Below, in pieces: positions 10,552-23,096 of a stretch of DNA of 64,000 nucleotides. The notes below the pieces were generated by a model. It did not search any database. It was not told where the DNA came from and worked only from the letters and a program-made list of their open reading frames with translations. The DNA lies in assembly GCF_018446385.1 (NCBI RefSeq), contig NC_055991.1, forward strand, positions 99,927,712-99,991,711. Direction: 5' to 3'. A program made the translations under genes and the position numbers. The stretch's first letter is position 1. Each line of letters begins with the position of its first letter. The DNA comes from Zingiber officinale (Eukaryota > Streptophyta > Magnoliopsida > Zingiberales > Zingiberaceae).

Positions 10552-11160
10552 TTATCATATTCGGAATCTGAGTCAGATGAAGGTCAGATGAGTTGTCGCT
10601 GGTGTTGACGGAGAGGCGATTGGGACACAATTCTCGTATGTGCCCACAAAAATAGGCTCCCATGTGGCGCTGACGAGCGACGATGACTAAGCTGGCGGTA
10701 CTTGAGCTCTGTGTACATTCATACAAGCACACGGGAAAAAGTCCCCAGAGCAGGTCCTCCGACGCTCAAGTCAGGTACTTTTTCTCCAGAAGAACAGTGT
10801 ACGATGGAGAAAGAAAAGTAGAAGACAAGTGCGAATGTGCGATTGAGTGTACCTGCGCAAGGGAGAGGACCTCCCTTTTTATATGATAGTGCGTACCTCT
10901 GGAGCCTGACTGATGTCAGAGAATGTCGGGTGTCAGGACCTGTCTGGTGATAGAGGACGTGTGACATCCTTTTGTGTGCTGGAAGAATGTTCTATTCGTA
11001 GATGACCGTAGACTGTTGGAATATTTCCTGACATTCAGCAGTTATTCTCTGACAAACGGTTACGATTCTCTGACCCTGTAATCATGTAGCACCCTTTGTC
11101 CCGACCGAGTATGACCAGGGCAGCTTGGGATGATCTGTTGGGTATAGCACCTAGCCTAAT
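10552..11160 (-). mobile_element. Tat-like LTR remnant in PPR unit 1
   Basis: The stretch contains GCAGGTCCTCCGACGCTCAA and GTCAGGTA, parallel to CCTCCGACGCTTAAGTCAGG in the LTR at 6875-7514. A GCGTACCTC motif lies at the same relative place. The minus strand has a TATAAAAAG box at 10883-10875. No PBS or coding sequence is attached, so it behaves as a solo or decayed LTR. Ends are approximate. Short ORFs here are not genes. Confidence 0.5.
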
Positions 11161-11170
11161 ACGTAGATCG

Positions 11171-13100
11171 TGTCCGAAAAATCCCACATTGAGACGCTCG
11201 TCCCGAATCCAAGTCCTGCGATCACATTATATATTTAGCTAATTACATAGAAAGTAATTAACTACACAACTCCCCCACCTAATTAGAATGACCCTAATCA
11301 AACATGATTATGGATTAATCCCCCAACTAACCTTAACCATAATATAACCCGCAATTAGATTAGGTTATACATGATACATCTCCAAAACTCCTCTAAATCA
11401 ACTCATCACTTAATCCAATAATAAATCTATTCTCTTAATTACCAATCCACCACATAATGATATCAACCCGCAATAACCTATCATAAAATCAAATCTCTAT
11501 CATAGATCCGCATCAACCTAACATCATCGTCAACAACTAACCCAATCCATCCATTAATCAAATTTCATCATAAACTCTCCTAAATCCACAAATCACTATA
11601 AATCCAATACCAACCACATCACTCCACTCATAATTCTAAGCAAGCACAAACCCTACCATCCTTTAGAAACCAAATTTAGCAACATACTAATGCATCCAAT
11701 AGAAATACCTCATTGGAACATCACTAACCTCGAGGTTTAACAACAATTCAGCAGCTCACAATTAACCAAAACTGCCCGGAGCTACAAAGAGACACCTGCA
11801 CACAAATTCCTCCCAAAATTCAATCCAAACCCCAATTGTACAGTAAAGAATCACTGAAACCTTAATCCACCGTACCAAAATTTACCTTAATAGAACCTTA
11901 CCTCCAATCCAGATGCACTAGCTCATGATTTGCTGCTGAAGAAAATCGCCGATGGAGCTGTGAAGGCAAGAAATTGAATTACGTATTACAAACCTAATAT
12001 AGAACCGGTGAACAGATCTGGCTAACCCAAAACCTTGCAAGACTCACCCAAATCCAGCTTTGTAGCCTACTCTCCACTGAAATCAAGTGGCTACCGAGAT
12101 GACAACCCACAAACAGAGGGTGGCATCTACCCATCAGTGCTAGGACTTGAATCTTTGCCCTCGGCCAAGATCAAGCTGTGTAGAGGCATCAGCTCTGATC
12201 AAGAAGAAGGGGAGATAGGGGAAATAGAAGGGTGTCGAAGCTCTTACCCATTGCGTCAAGATTGTGCCTCGGCTTGAACAGATGATCGGCAACAGGCGTC
12301 GATTGGCGACGTCGAGGTTTGGGGCTCGGATAGCCGGCGTCAAGCCGCGAGGGAAGAAGGGAGCTCGTGAGAGGAACGACACCGACAGATCGAAGCTAGG
12401 GCATGGGCAGTGACCGGCGACGACGAGGCCGTGCTCCTTCAACCTTGATTGATCGGAAGAAATGGCGACCAATCAAAATAAAAAATCAGGAATCAGCGAA
12501 CTCGCAAGAAAGGGCAAAAGGCTCAAGAAACCTACTATCACCGGCTCATGTGCTCGGTTTCCGACGAGTCCCTGTTGTCCGCGGCAAGGGTTGGAAAGGC
12601 GACAACCGGATCAGAGCTCGAGTCGTCCACACCGAGGCTCTGAGGATGGTTGGCTTTGATCGACCGAAAGAGGGGGAAGGAGTCGGAGCAAGAGGGAAGA
12701 GGCTCCACACCTTGAGAGGGAGAGGGAGGAAGGAGGCTCGGCGTCGGTGATCGGGCGGAGAAATCGCCGGGAGAGGGAAGAGGAGGTCGCGCGCAAGAAT
12801 GGGGGATCGGGAGAGGAAAATGGGGAAAGCTGGGGTCGGGAGATTAATTAGGGAAAAATAATACATTAAATCCAACTTTAGATTAAATCAATTAAACCTA
12901 AAGTTAACTTCTCAATCAACTCCCGCTTAATTGGGATTCCAAACAGGCCCTTATGGTACCCCAAATCTATCCCCTCAAAACGGGTCATACGAACTCCGTT
13001 TGATTCCCGAAAAATTTCTAAAAATTTCTAAAAATTTCTAAAAATTCCAAGATGATTTTCCGTCCAATAAAATTTATTATTTAATTTTCGATATCTTACA
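11171..13100 (-). mobile_element. Tekay/Del-like LTR remnant in PPR unit 1
   Basis: The minus strand begins TGTAAGATATCGAAAATTAA, followed by repeated GGAATTTTTAGAAATTTTTA, ACGGAGTTCGTATGACCCG, then pyrimidine-rich CTCTCCC sequence. This is the same organisation as the Tekay LTRs at 29138 and 36488 (TGTAACGCCCGAAAATTC, GGAATTTTTAGATA, CCCTCCTCCTCTC). The left end is uncertain and I found no target duplication. Alternatively it is a decayed chromovirus fragment rather than a clean solo LTR. Confidence 0.45.
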
Positions 13101-14430
13101 TCAGGTCACCGTAGAGCATATCAGCACCGATTCCATATTGACCGATCCCCACTCACCAAAAGCTTGGTACCTAAGGTGTTTCATGCGCATATTGTGGATA
13201 TGAGAGTCCTTATGGAAAAAGAACTTATTTAGTTAGAGTTTGTATTTATTTTATTGTTCTATATTTGATAATAAAGATAAACATTTTTATTTTAATTATT
13301 GTACGTACTTAAAATTTAAAAGATTCATAGGATTTTATTTGTTTATTATACATTCTAAATTACAATATCATTATTTACTCCTGCTTTTTAACATTTAGTA
13401 TTTGTAAATGTGATATACATTCCTTTTGGAATCATAAAGTTTGATCATGATTTTCTCTTATGGTTTAGCATAAAGTATTTACAAATTTGATCTGAGCACT
13501 TTTGACGTCACCTTATGAACAGTTAGAAATTGGCATGTATTTAGCACATTTCATATAATTTTCACACTATACATCTGTATCTTGATCTATATCGTCAATG
13601 ACATTAGTATTGTTATTACTATTTAAGCTTGTTACAATCATATATAGTAGATATGACTTCTTTAGCCCTATATCAACTAAGTTAATCGATTATATTATTT
13701 ACAAAGGTATTTTGTACATATAAAGTTTGATATCAACTGAAGTTTTACTTGTATTTTATATATAACTCACATGTAGCCCATGTCGGAGATTATTGGATTT
13801 TATTATCCCTATTAGGTGGACTTATTTATAAGTTGAATATGTAAATACGATCTTTACTCTTTAAAGTGATCTAACTTATATTTATTGGATGTGAGTTCAA
13901 TGTGTAAAATCCTTTAGCCTAATCAATTATCATTTACGGGCTGATAATGGATTGTATTTCTATATAAAGGGGAGGTTCCCAAGGGTTTAGGGTAATCTTG
14001 ACAGAGCTCTTGATTACCCATTGAGCTAAAGCATTTTTGTGCCATCAACCTTAGCATCTAAGGAAGATCTTCTCCGTTTGTTTCCGCTTCTTCTTCTTTC
14101 TCAGGATCTTCCAAACGACGCTAAAAAAGTAATGATAATGACTCTTCAATCAAGTTTCTTTGATCATTCTTGTGTATCTACTTTCTTATGTCATACTTAT
14201 GTTGAAACTAGAACTTTCTTGTTTTTGTTTTCCTATTTTCCTATGTATGAGTTATTTCTTATCTCGTGAATATAATTTATGTGCCTTTAGTTTTTACATG
14301 AACTAATATATTACACATAACAAAAAAAAATATGAAAGAAATTTAAAATATTTTTCTCTAACTAAATGTGTTTAGTCTTAATTTATTTTTATTTTACAAC
14401 AAAATTTTAAAAGATATTAATATAAATTAA
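13101..14430. other. AT-rich DNA, with LTR- or promoter-like segment at about 13780-14290
   Basis: No coding sequence that I can support. Within it, TGTCGGAGATTATTGG at about 13782 is followed by a TATATAAAGGGGAGG box near 13961 and a CTTCTTCTTCTTTCTC tract near 14085, which resembles the U3-R layout of a copia-type LTR or a promoter. No matching terminal CA or TSD was found. The same stretch is in unit 2. Confidence 0.35.
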
Positions 14431-14656
14431 GGTGGCGTATGGTTAAATGATAGGAATAACTTTGGGCATAGGTTTGATAGTAAGGTGGAATGAGAATGGG
14501 AATGGAAATGAAACCCACCTAGTTATATGGGTTTTGCTGATTCTCATAAATTTAGAAATCATTCCCAAGTTATCATTACCAAACCCACAATCCAAACACT
14601 ATTTTTTACTATCATTTCATTCCTTCATTCACAAACTCATCAACCAAACACCCCCT
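14431..14656. mobile_element. Tourist-like (PIF/Harbinger) MITE in unit 1, 226 bp
   Basis: Imperfect terminal inverted repeats: GGTGGCGTATGGTTAAATGA at the left, and the right end read in reverse as AGGGGGTGTTTGGTTGATGA. It is flanked by TAA at 14428-14430 and 14657-14659, the three-base target duplication of Tourist-type elements. It has no coding capacity; the short frame through it is not a gene. Confidence 0.75.
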
Positions 14657-15118
14657 TAAGGTATAGCAAGGGTGAACGTCTTCATTGAAGTTCCAGCATG
14701 AATGAGTTGATTTGGCCATAATAGATAAGCATTGATAAAATCGATGAAATATTCTTCCATATGATGACCTATTTAAATTTCTAATTTATTTTTTTACAGA
14801 TAATTATGGGTTCCATCATCAATTTTTTAAGTATCCATATCAATTTTTCTATAATATCTCTAAAATTTAGATTAAATTATTCACTTTATTAAATTTATAT
14901 AATCATTTTTCACTATACATTATATCCGTTATCTTAAAATTTTCATTATCTTTATTTTTTATTATTTTATTATCTCTTCTATTTTTATTATTTTTTGTCT
15001 TTCCAATTTATTTTATATTTTTTATTTTTCAATCCATTCCTTTAATTGTTTTCTCAACTAAATTAAATAATATTTTAATATTTAAATAATATATTTTATT
15101 TTTTAAATTTAGAAATAT
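14657..15118. other. AT-rich low-complexity flank of the PPR unit
   Basis: Long runs of A/T with ATTTTTTATTATTTT patterns; no gene, promoter or repeat boundary that I can support. It continues into the 5' flank of the next PPR copy. Confidence 0.6.
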
Positions 15119-15497
15119 TATTTATAAAATTTAAATTTAGAGAATGAATAAAATAGTTAATGTAAACATTTTTTTTAATATAAAATTTATGATAAATCTT
15201 GTATTTAGTAAAAGATAAGATGGGTACTCTTGCAAATACAGAAATGAACGTGTTAGTGACTCTGAACGTCAGTGGGATTCCAATGATATACTTAATTATC
15301 TATTAGGATCTATATGTGATTCTCTAAATTCATTTAATGGGTAATTTATGGGATCAGACCTTTATCTATTGAATTAATAGCTGAATACTGAATTAAAAAA
15401 AAAAAAACGTGTTCACTGATTATGAATTAGCATAAAATGTGGACGGCAGGATTTGAATCTGCGCCGGCAGAGCCCACATAATTTCTACTCATGTCCG

Positions 15498-17669
15498 ATG
15501 AACGAACTTATTCTATGTTATTCAATAAATCCGAAACCCGGGCCGGACCAGATGCGCAGCCAACTCCATATCCCCTGCCTCCTGCCCCGCTGCGCTCTCT
15601 CACTTCGCCCCATCTTCCCTGATCCCTACTCTCTCTCTGCCCTTCTGCACCATTGCTCCTCCCCCGCTCTTCCCCGCTACGGCCAGCAAGCCCATGCCAT
15701 CGCCCTCACCTCCTTCCTCGCCGCTCACCCCCTCGTCGCCGCCCGCCTCATCGGCATGTACTCCGCTTGCTGCATGCCCAAAGCCGCCTCCCTCGTCTTC
15801 AATACCGCCCCGAACTCAGCCCTCTCCAATCGCGTCCTCTGGACCACACTCATCGCCGGCCTTGTCCGCAACGGCGATCACCGCGCCGCTATGGAGAAGT
15901 TCCGCACCATGCAGGTCATGGGCGTCCCGCCCAACAACTTCACCCTCCCCACGGTGCTCTCAGCCTGCGCCTCAGAGAGAGCCCTCCGCTTCGGCTGTCA
16001 GGTCCACGGCTGTGCGCTTCGAACTGGTTTCGGTGCCAGCCCCTTCGTACAGAGCTCGCTTGTCGGCCTCTACTCCAACTGCTCCGATCTCGCCAGCGCC
16101 GACCGGGTTCTCCAGACGTCGGACTCTGACGACCCGGTCCCGTGGAATACCCTTATCGTGAACTGTACGCGATCGGCGCGGCACGAACACGCCCTCTCCC
16201 TCTTTGTGCAAATGCACCTTCGAGGCCTCGCGCTGGACGAGTTCACGTTCCCCTCCGCTCTCAACTCCGCCGCCTTCTCGGGTGACTCAGGAATCGGAAG
16301 ATGCATCCATTGTATGGTTCTCCGGAGCGGCTTCGACTCTCACAGGCACGTTGCCAACGCCTTGGTGGACATGTACGTTAAGATGAGAGATTTCACTCAC
16401 GCCCGCGGGGTGTTCGACCAAATGCCGGAGAGGGATGTTGTGACATGGACCTCCCTCCTCGTTGGACATGCGCGTCAGGGTTCCCACGAGGTCGCCCTTC
16501 AACTCTACTCCGACATGCTTGCCCGTGGAGTTGAACCGGACGAGTTTGCCGTGGCAGGGGTGCTGAGTTCCTGTGCCAGTTCGACCGCGCTAGAGCTCGG
16601 CCGCCAGGTGCACGCTGCCATCGTCCACCGCGGCCTCGATGCTTTTGTCTCGGTTTCCAACGCGCTGATCACCTTGTACGCCCGTAGTGGGTCCATCGAC
16701 GAAGCCCGCGCTGTGTTCGAGAAGTCGCTCTGCCGCCGAGACACGGTCACGTGGACGGCTCTCATCATGGGCTACGCCCAAAACGGGCGGGGTGGGGATT
16801 CCCTCCGCCTCTAGCAATGCTCGGGGCAGGAGCTCGTCCGGACTATGTGACCTTAATCGGCCTGATCTTTGCGTGCAGCCACGCTGGTCTCGTCGAATCA
16901 GGGCGAGTCCACTTCGAGTCGATGGAGAAAGTCTACGGCATAACCCCCGGACCGGAGCACTACTCGTGCATGGTGGATCTGCTGGGCCGGTGTGGTCGTG
17001 TGGAGGAGGCGGTCGAGCTGCTGGGTCGGATGGACGGCGAGCCAGACGCGACCGTGTGGAAGTCGCTGTTGGCTGCTTGCCGGGTGCATCGGAACATACC
17101 GCTGGCTGAGCGCGCGGCGGAATGCCTTTTTAAGCTGGCGCCGGAGGACGCAGTGCCGTACGTGATGCTGGCAAATGTATACACTGCGGCAGGACGGTGG
17201 TTGGACGTAGCACGTGTGAGGTCGCTGATGAGGGCGCGCGGGGTGAGCAAGGAGCCCGGGTGGAGCTGGATGGAGGAGGGCGGAGCGGTGCACGCATTCA
17301 AGGCAGGGGACAGGGACCACGCACAGGCGAAGGAGATCTTTGCCAAGGTGAGGGAGATGATGCAGAGGATCAAGGAGGAGGGTTACGCGGCCGACACAGG
17401 GTTTGCTTTGCACGACGAGGAGGAGGAGGGGAAGGCAGAGGAACTGGCGGTGCACAGCGAGAGGCTGGCCGTGGCCTTTGGACTCATCAACTCCGCTTCC
17501 CATGGTAAGCCTATAAGGGTGTACAAGAATCTGCGTGTTTGCGGCGACTGTGTGCCACACAGCGCTCAAACTAATCGCTAAGGTGTATGACAAGGTAATC
17601 ATTCTGAGAGATGCCAATTGCTTCCATCACATGAGGGATGGGATCTGTTCTTGTGGTGATTATTGGTGA
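15498..17669 (+). pseudogene. DYW-type PPR gene, copy 2 (two frameshifts)
   Basis: It carries the same 4-nt deletion as copy 1, giving TAG at 16812-16814 after 438 residues. It also has a private 4-nt insertion (TGTG) near 17550, exactly in the CGDC zinc-binding motif of the DYW deaminase domain, which truncates the downstream frame at 17581. Beyond it the sequence still carries the canonical DYW end. It cannot make a full editing factor. Confidence 0.88.
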
Positions 17670-18162
17670 TTCCTCTCTCCCTGAGATTGGGAATGGGCTT
17701 TCTTGACTCTAATCTCTAGTGAAAGATGATCGATGCCAGTGAAGCTAAAATGCTGCTATGTCAACATGCTGAAATCATCCAAGCCGCATGCTTCCTCAAG
17801 TCCCAGGAATGACACTCTGGGGCTATGTTCTTATCATTCATTTATTCGTAGCTTAATTTAGTCTACGAGACATGGTTGAATTGGTTAGTGCAGGATAGAA
17901 GCTCTATTCTTTATCATTCATTCATTTATAGCTTAATTTAGTGCCTGAGTCAGGCTTGAATTGGTTATTGCCGGATTAAATTTATTATAATAGAAAGGGG
18001 TTGATTCTCTCCAAAGATGAATGAATAAACCTATTTTTAGTGGTCAATTATAGTTTTTCGATTTATTTCCTTACATATAATTGTGGGGTCGATCGTGTAG
18101 AATCGTTGGGACGATAGATTTCACTTTTTATTACAATTTATAGCTTAATCTGCCAAGTGTAC

Positions 18163-18771
18163 TTATCATATTCGGAATCTGAGTCAGATGAAGGTCAGAT
18201 GAGTTGTCGCTGGTGTTGACGGAGAGGCGATTGGGACACAATTCTCGTATGTGCCCACAAAAATAGGCTCCCATGTGGCGCTGATGAGCGACGATGACTG
18301 AGCTGGCGGTACTTGAGCTCTGTGTACATTCATACAAGCACACGGGAAAAAGTCCCCAGAGCAGGTCCTCCGACGCTAAAGTCAGGTACTTTTTCTCCAG
18401 AAGAACAGTGTACGATGGAGAAAGAAAAGTAGAAGACAAGTGCGAATGTGCGATTGAGTGTACCTGCGCAAGGGAGAGGACCTCCCTTTTTATATGATAG
18501 TGCGTACCTCTGGAGCCTGACTGATGTCAGAGAATGTCGGGTGTCAGGACCTGTCTGGTGATAGAGGACGCGTGACATCCTTTTGTGTGCTGGAAGAATG
18601 TTCTATTCGCAGATGGCCGCAGACTGTTGGAATATTCCATGACATTCAGCAGTTATTCTCTGACAAACAGTTACGATTCTCTGACCCTGTAATCGTGTAG
18701 CACCCTTTGTCCCGACCGAGTATGACCACGGCAGCTTGGGATGATCTGTCGGGTATAACACCTAGCCTAAT
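18163..18771 (-). mobile_element. Tat-like LTR remnant in PPR unit 2
   Basis: Copy of the remnant at 10552-11160, carrying the same CCTCCGACGCTAAAGTCAGG element and TATA-like box. Ends are approximate. Confidence 0.5.
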
Positions 18772-18781
18772 ACGTAGATCG

Positions 18782-20701
18782 TGTTAGGAAAATCCCACAT
18801 TGAGACGCTCGTCCCGAATCCAAGTCCTGCGATCACATTATATATTTAGCTAATTACATAGAAAGTAATTAACTACACAACTTCCCCCAACCTAATTAGA
18901 ATAACCCTAATCAAACATGATTATGGATTAATCCCCCAACTAACCTTAACCATAATATAACCCAATTAGATTAGGTTATACATGATACATCTCCAAAACT
19001 CCTCTAAATCAACTCATCACTTAATCCAATAATAAATCTATTCTCTTAATTACCAATCCACCACATAATGATATCAACCCACAATAACCTATCATAAAAT
19101 CAAATCTCTATCATAGATCCGCATCAACCTAACATCATCGTCAACAACTAGCCCAATCCATCCATTAATCAAATTTCATCATAAACTCTCCTAAATCCAC
19201 AAATCACTATAAATCCAATACCAACCACATCACTCCACTCATAATTCTAAGCAAGCACAAACCCTACCATCCTTTAGAAACCAAATTTAGCAACATACTA
19301 ATGCATCCAATAGAAATACCTCATTGGAACATCACTAACCTCGAGGTTTAACAACAATTCAGCAACTCACAATTAACCAAAACTGCCCGGAGCTACAAAG
19401 AGACACCTGCACACAAATTCCTCCCAAAATTCAATCCAAACCCCAATTGTACAGTAAAGAATCACTGAAACCTTAATCCACCGTACCAAAATTTACCTTA
19501 ATAGAACCTTACCTCCAATCCAGATGCACTAGCTCATGATTTGCTGCTGAAGAAAATCGCTGCTGGAGCTGTGAAGGCAAGAAATTGAATTACGTATTAC
19601 AAACCTAATATAGAACCGGTGAACAGATCTGGCTAACCCAAAACCTTGCAAGACTCACCCAAATCCAGCTTTGTAGCCTACTCTCCACTGAAATCAAGTG
19701 GCTACCGAGATGACAACCCACAAACAGAGGGTGGCATCTACCCATCAGTGCTAGGACTTGAATCTTTGCCCTCGGCCAAGATCAAGCTGTGTAGAGGCAT
19801 CAACTCTGATCAAGAAGAAGGGGAGATAGGGGAAATTGAAGGGTGTCGAAGCTCTTACCCATTGCGTCAAGATTGTGCCTCGGCTTGAACAGATGATCGG
19901 CAACAGGCGTCGATTGGCGACGTCGAGGTTTGGGGCTCGGATAGCCGGCGTCAAGCCGCGAGGGAAGAAGGGAGCTCGTGAGAGGAACGACACCGACAGA
20001 TCGAAGCTAGGGCATGGGCAGTGACCGGCGACGACGAGGCCGTGCTCCTTCAACCTTGATTGATCGGAAGAAATGGCGACCAATCAAAATAAAAAATCAG
20101 GAATCAGCGAACTCGCAAGAAAGGGCAAAAGGCTCAAGAAACCTACTGTCACCGGCTTATGTGCTCGGTTTCCGACGAGTCTCTGTTGTCCGCGGCTAGG
20201 GTTGGAAAGGCGACAACCGGATCAGAGCTCGAGTCGTCCACACCGAGGCTCTGAGGATGGTTGGCTTCGATCGACCGAAAGAGGGCGAAGGAGTCGGAGC
20301 AAGAGGGAAGAGGCTCCACACCTTGAGAGGGAGAGGGAGTAAGGAGGCTTAGCGTCGGTGATCGCGCGGAGAAATCGCCGGGAGAGGGAAGAGAAGGTCG
20401 TGCGCAAGAATGGGGGATCGGGAGAGGAAAATGGGGAAAGCTGGGGTCGGGAGATTAATTAGGGAAAAATAAAACATTAAATCCAACTTTAGATTAAATC
20501 AATTAAACCTAAAGTTAACTTCTCAATCAACTCCCGCTTAATTGGGATTCCAAACAGGCCCTTATGGTACCCCAAATCTATCCCCTCAAAACGGGTCATA
20601 CGGACTCCGTTAGTTTCCCGAAAAATTTCTAAAAATTCCTAAAAATTCCAAGATGATTTTCCGTCCAATAAAATTTATTATTTAATTTTCGATATCTTAC
20701 A
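18782..20701 (-). mobile_element. Tekay/Del-like LTR remnant in PPR unit 2
   Basis: Copy of 11171-13100, slightly shortened in the AAAAATTTCTAAAAATTTCT run near 20630. The same minus-strand start TGTAAGATATCG is at 20701. Confidence 0.45.
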
Positions 20702-22030
20702 TCAGGTCACCATAGAGCATATCAGCACAGATTCCATATTGACCGATCCCCACTCACCAAAGGCTTGGTACCTAAGGTGTTTCATGCGCATATTGTGGAT
20801 ATGAGAGTCCTTATGGAAAAAGAACTTATTTAGTTAGAGTTTGTATTTATTTTATTGTTCTATATTTGATAATAAATATAAACATTTTTATTTTAATTAT
20901 TGTACGTACTTAAAATTTAAAAGATTCATAGGATTTTATTTGTTTATTATACATTCTAAATTACAATATCATTATTTACTCCTGCTTTTTAACATTTAGT
21001 ATTTGTAAATGTGATATACATTCCTTTTGGAATCATAAAGTTTGATCATGATTTTCTCTTATGGTTTAGCATAAAGTATTTACAAATTTGATCTGAGCAC
21101 TTTTGAGGTCACCTTATGAACAGTTAGAAATTGGCTTGTATTTAGCACATTTCATATAATTTTCACACTATACATCTGTATCTTGATCTATATCGTCAAT
21201 GACATTAGTATTGTTATTACTATTTAAGCTTGTTACAATCATATATAGTAGATATGACTTCTTTAGCCCTATATCAACTAAGTTAATCGATTATATTATT
21301 TACAAAGGTATTGTGTACATATAAAGTTTGATATCAACTGAAGTTTTACTTGTATTTTATATATAACTCACATGTAGCCCATGTCGGAGATTATTGGATT
21401 TTATTATCCCTATTAGGTGGACTTATTTATAAGTTGAATATGTAAATACGATCTGTACTCTTTAAAGTGATCTAACTTATATTTATTGGATGTGAGTTCA
21501 ATGTGTAAAATCCTTTAGCCTAATCAATTATCATTTACGGGATGATAATGGATTGTATTTCTATATAAAGGGGAGGTTCCCAAGGGTTTAGGGTAATCTT
21601 GACAGAGCTCTTGGTTACCCATTGAGCTAAAGCATTTTTGTGCGCTCAACCTTAGCATCTAAGGAAGATCTTCTCCGTTTGTTTCCGCTTCTTCTTCTTT
21701 CTCAGGATCTTCCAAACGACGCTAAAAAAATAATGATAATGACTCTTCAATCAAGTTTCTTTGATCATTCTTGTGTATCTACTTTCTTATGTCATACTTA
21801 TGTTGAAACTAGAACTTTCTTGTTTTTGTTTTCCTATTTTCCTATGTATGAGTTATTTCTTATCTCGTGAATATAATTTATGTGCCTTTAGTTTTTACAT
21901 GAACTAATATATTAAACATAACAAAAAAAATATGAAAGAAATTTAAAATATTTTTCTCTAACTAAATGTGTTTAGTCTTAATTTATTTTTATTTTACAAC
22001 AAAATTTTAAAAGATATTAATATAAATTAA
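20702..22030. other. AT-rich DNA of unit 2
   Basis: Duplicate of 13101-14430, including the TATATAAAGGGGAGG box near 21562. No gene that I can support. Confidence 0.35.
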
Positions 22031-22256
22031 GGTGGCGTCTGGTTAAATGATAGGAATAACTATGGGTATAGGTTTGATAGTAAGGTGGAATGAGAATGGG
22101 AATGGAAATGAAACCCACCTAGTTATATGGGTTTTGCTGATTCTCATAAATTTAGAAATCATTCCCAAATTATCATTACCAAACCCACAATCCAAACACT
22201 ATTTTTTACTATCATTTCATTCCTTCATTCACAAACTCATCAACCAATCACCCCCT
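22031..22256. mobile_element. Tourist-like MITE in unit 2, 226 bp
   Basis: Copy of the MITE at 14431-14656 at the same position in the unit, again flanked by TAA. It was carried along by the segmental duplication, not inserted independently. Confidence 0.75.
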
Positions 22257-23096
22257 TAAGGTATAGCAAGGGTGAACGTCTTCATTGAAGTTCCAGCATG
22301 AATGAGTTGATTTGGCCATAATAGATAAGCATTGATAAAATCGATGAAATATTCTTCCATATGATGACCTATTTAAATTTCTAATTTATTTTTTTACAGA
22401 TAATTATGGGTTCCATCATCAATTTTTTAAGTATCCATATCAATTTTTCTATAATATCTCTAAAATTTAGATTAAATTATTCACTTTATTAAATTTATAT
22501 AATCAATTTTCACTATACATTATATCCGTTATCTTAAAATTTTCATTATCTTTATTTTTTATTATTTTATTATCTCTTCTATTTTTATTATTTTTTGTCT
22601 TTCCAATTTATTTTATATTTTTTATTTTTCAATCCATTCCTTTAATTGTTTTCTCAACTAAATTAAATAATATTTTAATATTTAAATAACATATTTTATT
22701 TTTTAAATTTAGAAATATTATTTATAAAATTTAAATTTAGAGAATGAATAAAATAGTTAATGTAAACATTTTTTTTAATATAAAATTTATGATAAATCTT
22801 GTATTTAGCAAAAGATAAGATGGGTACTCTTGCAAATGCAGAAATGAACGTGTTAGTGACTCTGAACGTAAGTGGGATTCCAATGATATGCTTAATTATC
22901 TATTAGGATCTATATGTGTTCTCTAAATTCATTTAATGGGTAATTTATGGGATCAGACCTTTATCTATTGAATTAATAGCTGAATACTGAATTAAAAAAA
23001 AAAAAACGTGTTCACTGATTATGAATTAGCATAAAATGTGGACGGCAGGATTTGAATCTGCGCCGGCAGAGCCCACATAATTTCTACTCATGTCCG

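Larger units (their letters stand above)
7515..15118. repeat. Tandem segmental duplication, unit 1 (7604 bp)
   Basis: Nearly identical to 15119-22718 and to 22719-26617. Order within a unit: AT-rich flank, PPR gene, 3' flank with an imperfect ~70 bp repeat, Tat-like LTR remnant, Tekay-like LTR remnant, AT-rich DNA, MITE, AT-rich DNA. The offset between PPR genes is 7604 bp (units 1 to 2). The Tat element cuts the 5' flank of this unit at base 7515, so the matching flank should lie left of the window. Confidence 0.95.
15119..22718. repeat. Tandem segmental duplication, unit 2 (7600 bp)
   Basis: Same content and order as unit 1, differing by scattered substitutions and small indels. The PPR offset to unit 3 is 7599 bp. 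It contains the Tat-like LTR remnant (about 18163-18771), the Tekay-like LTR remnant (about 18782-20701), AT-rich DNA (20702-22030) and the MITE. Unlike unit 1 its 5' flank is uninterrupted. Confidence 0.95.

Noticed and set aside
12186-12200. AGCTCTGATCA as an inverted PBS for the Tekay-like remnant
   Set aside because: It lacks the full complement of TGGTATCAGAGC and no LTR terminus adjoins it.
12403-12750. Arg/Lys-rich ORFs in the PPR units
   Set aside because: They lie in the pyrimidine-rich leader region of a Tekay-like LTR on the other strand; frames are not conserved in length between units.
23052-23096. Upstream TTG as the start of the PPR protein (738 residues), and the equivalent in copies 1 and 2
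   Set aside because: Nuclear plant genes start at ATG; the first in-frame ATG is at 23097 (7894 and 15498 in the other copies).
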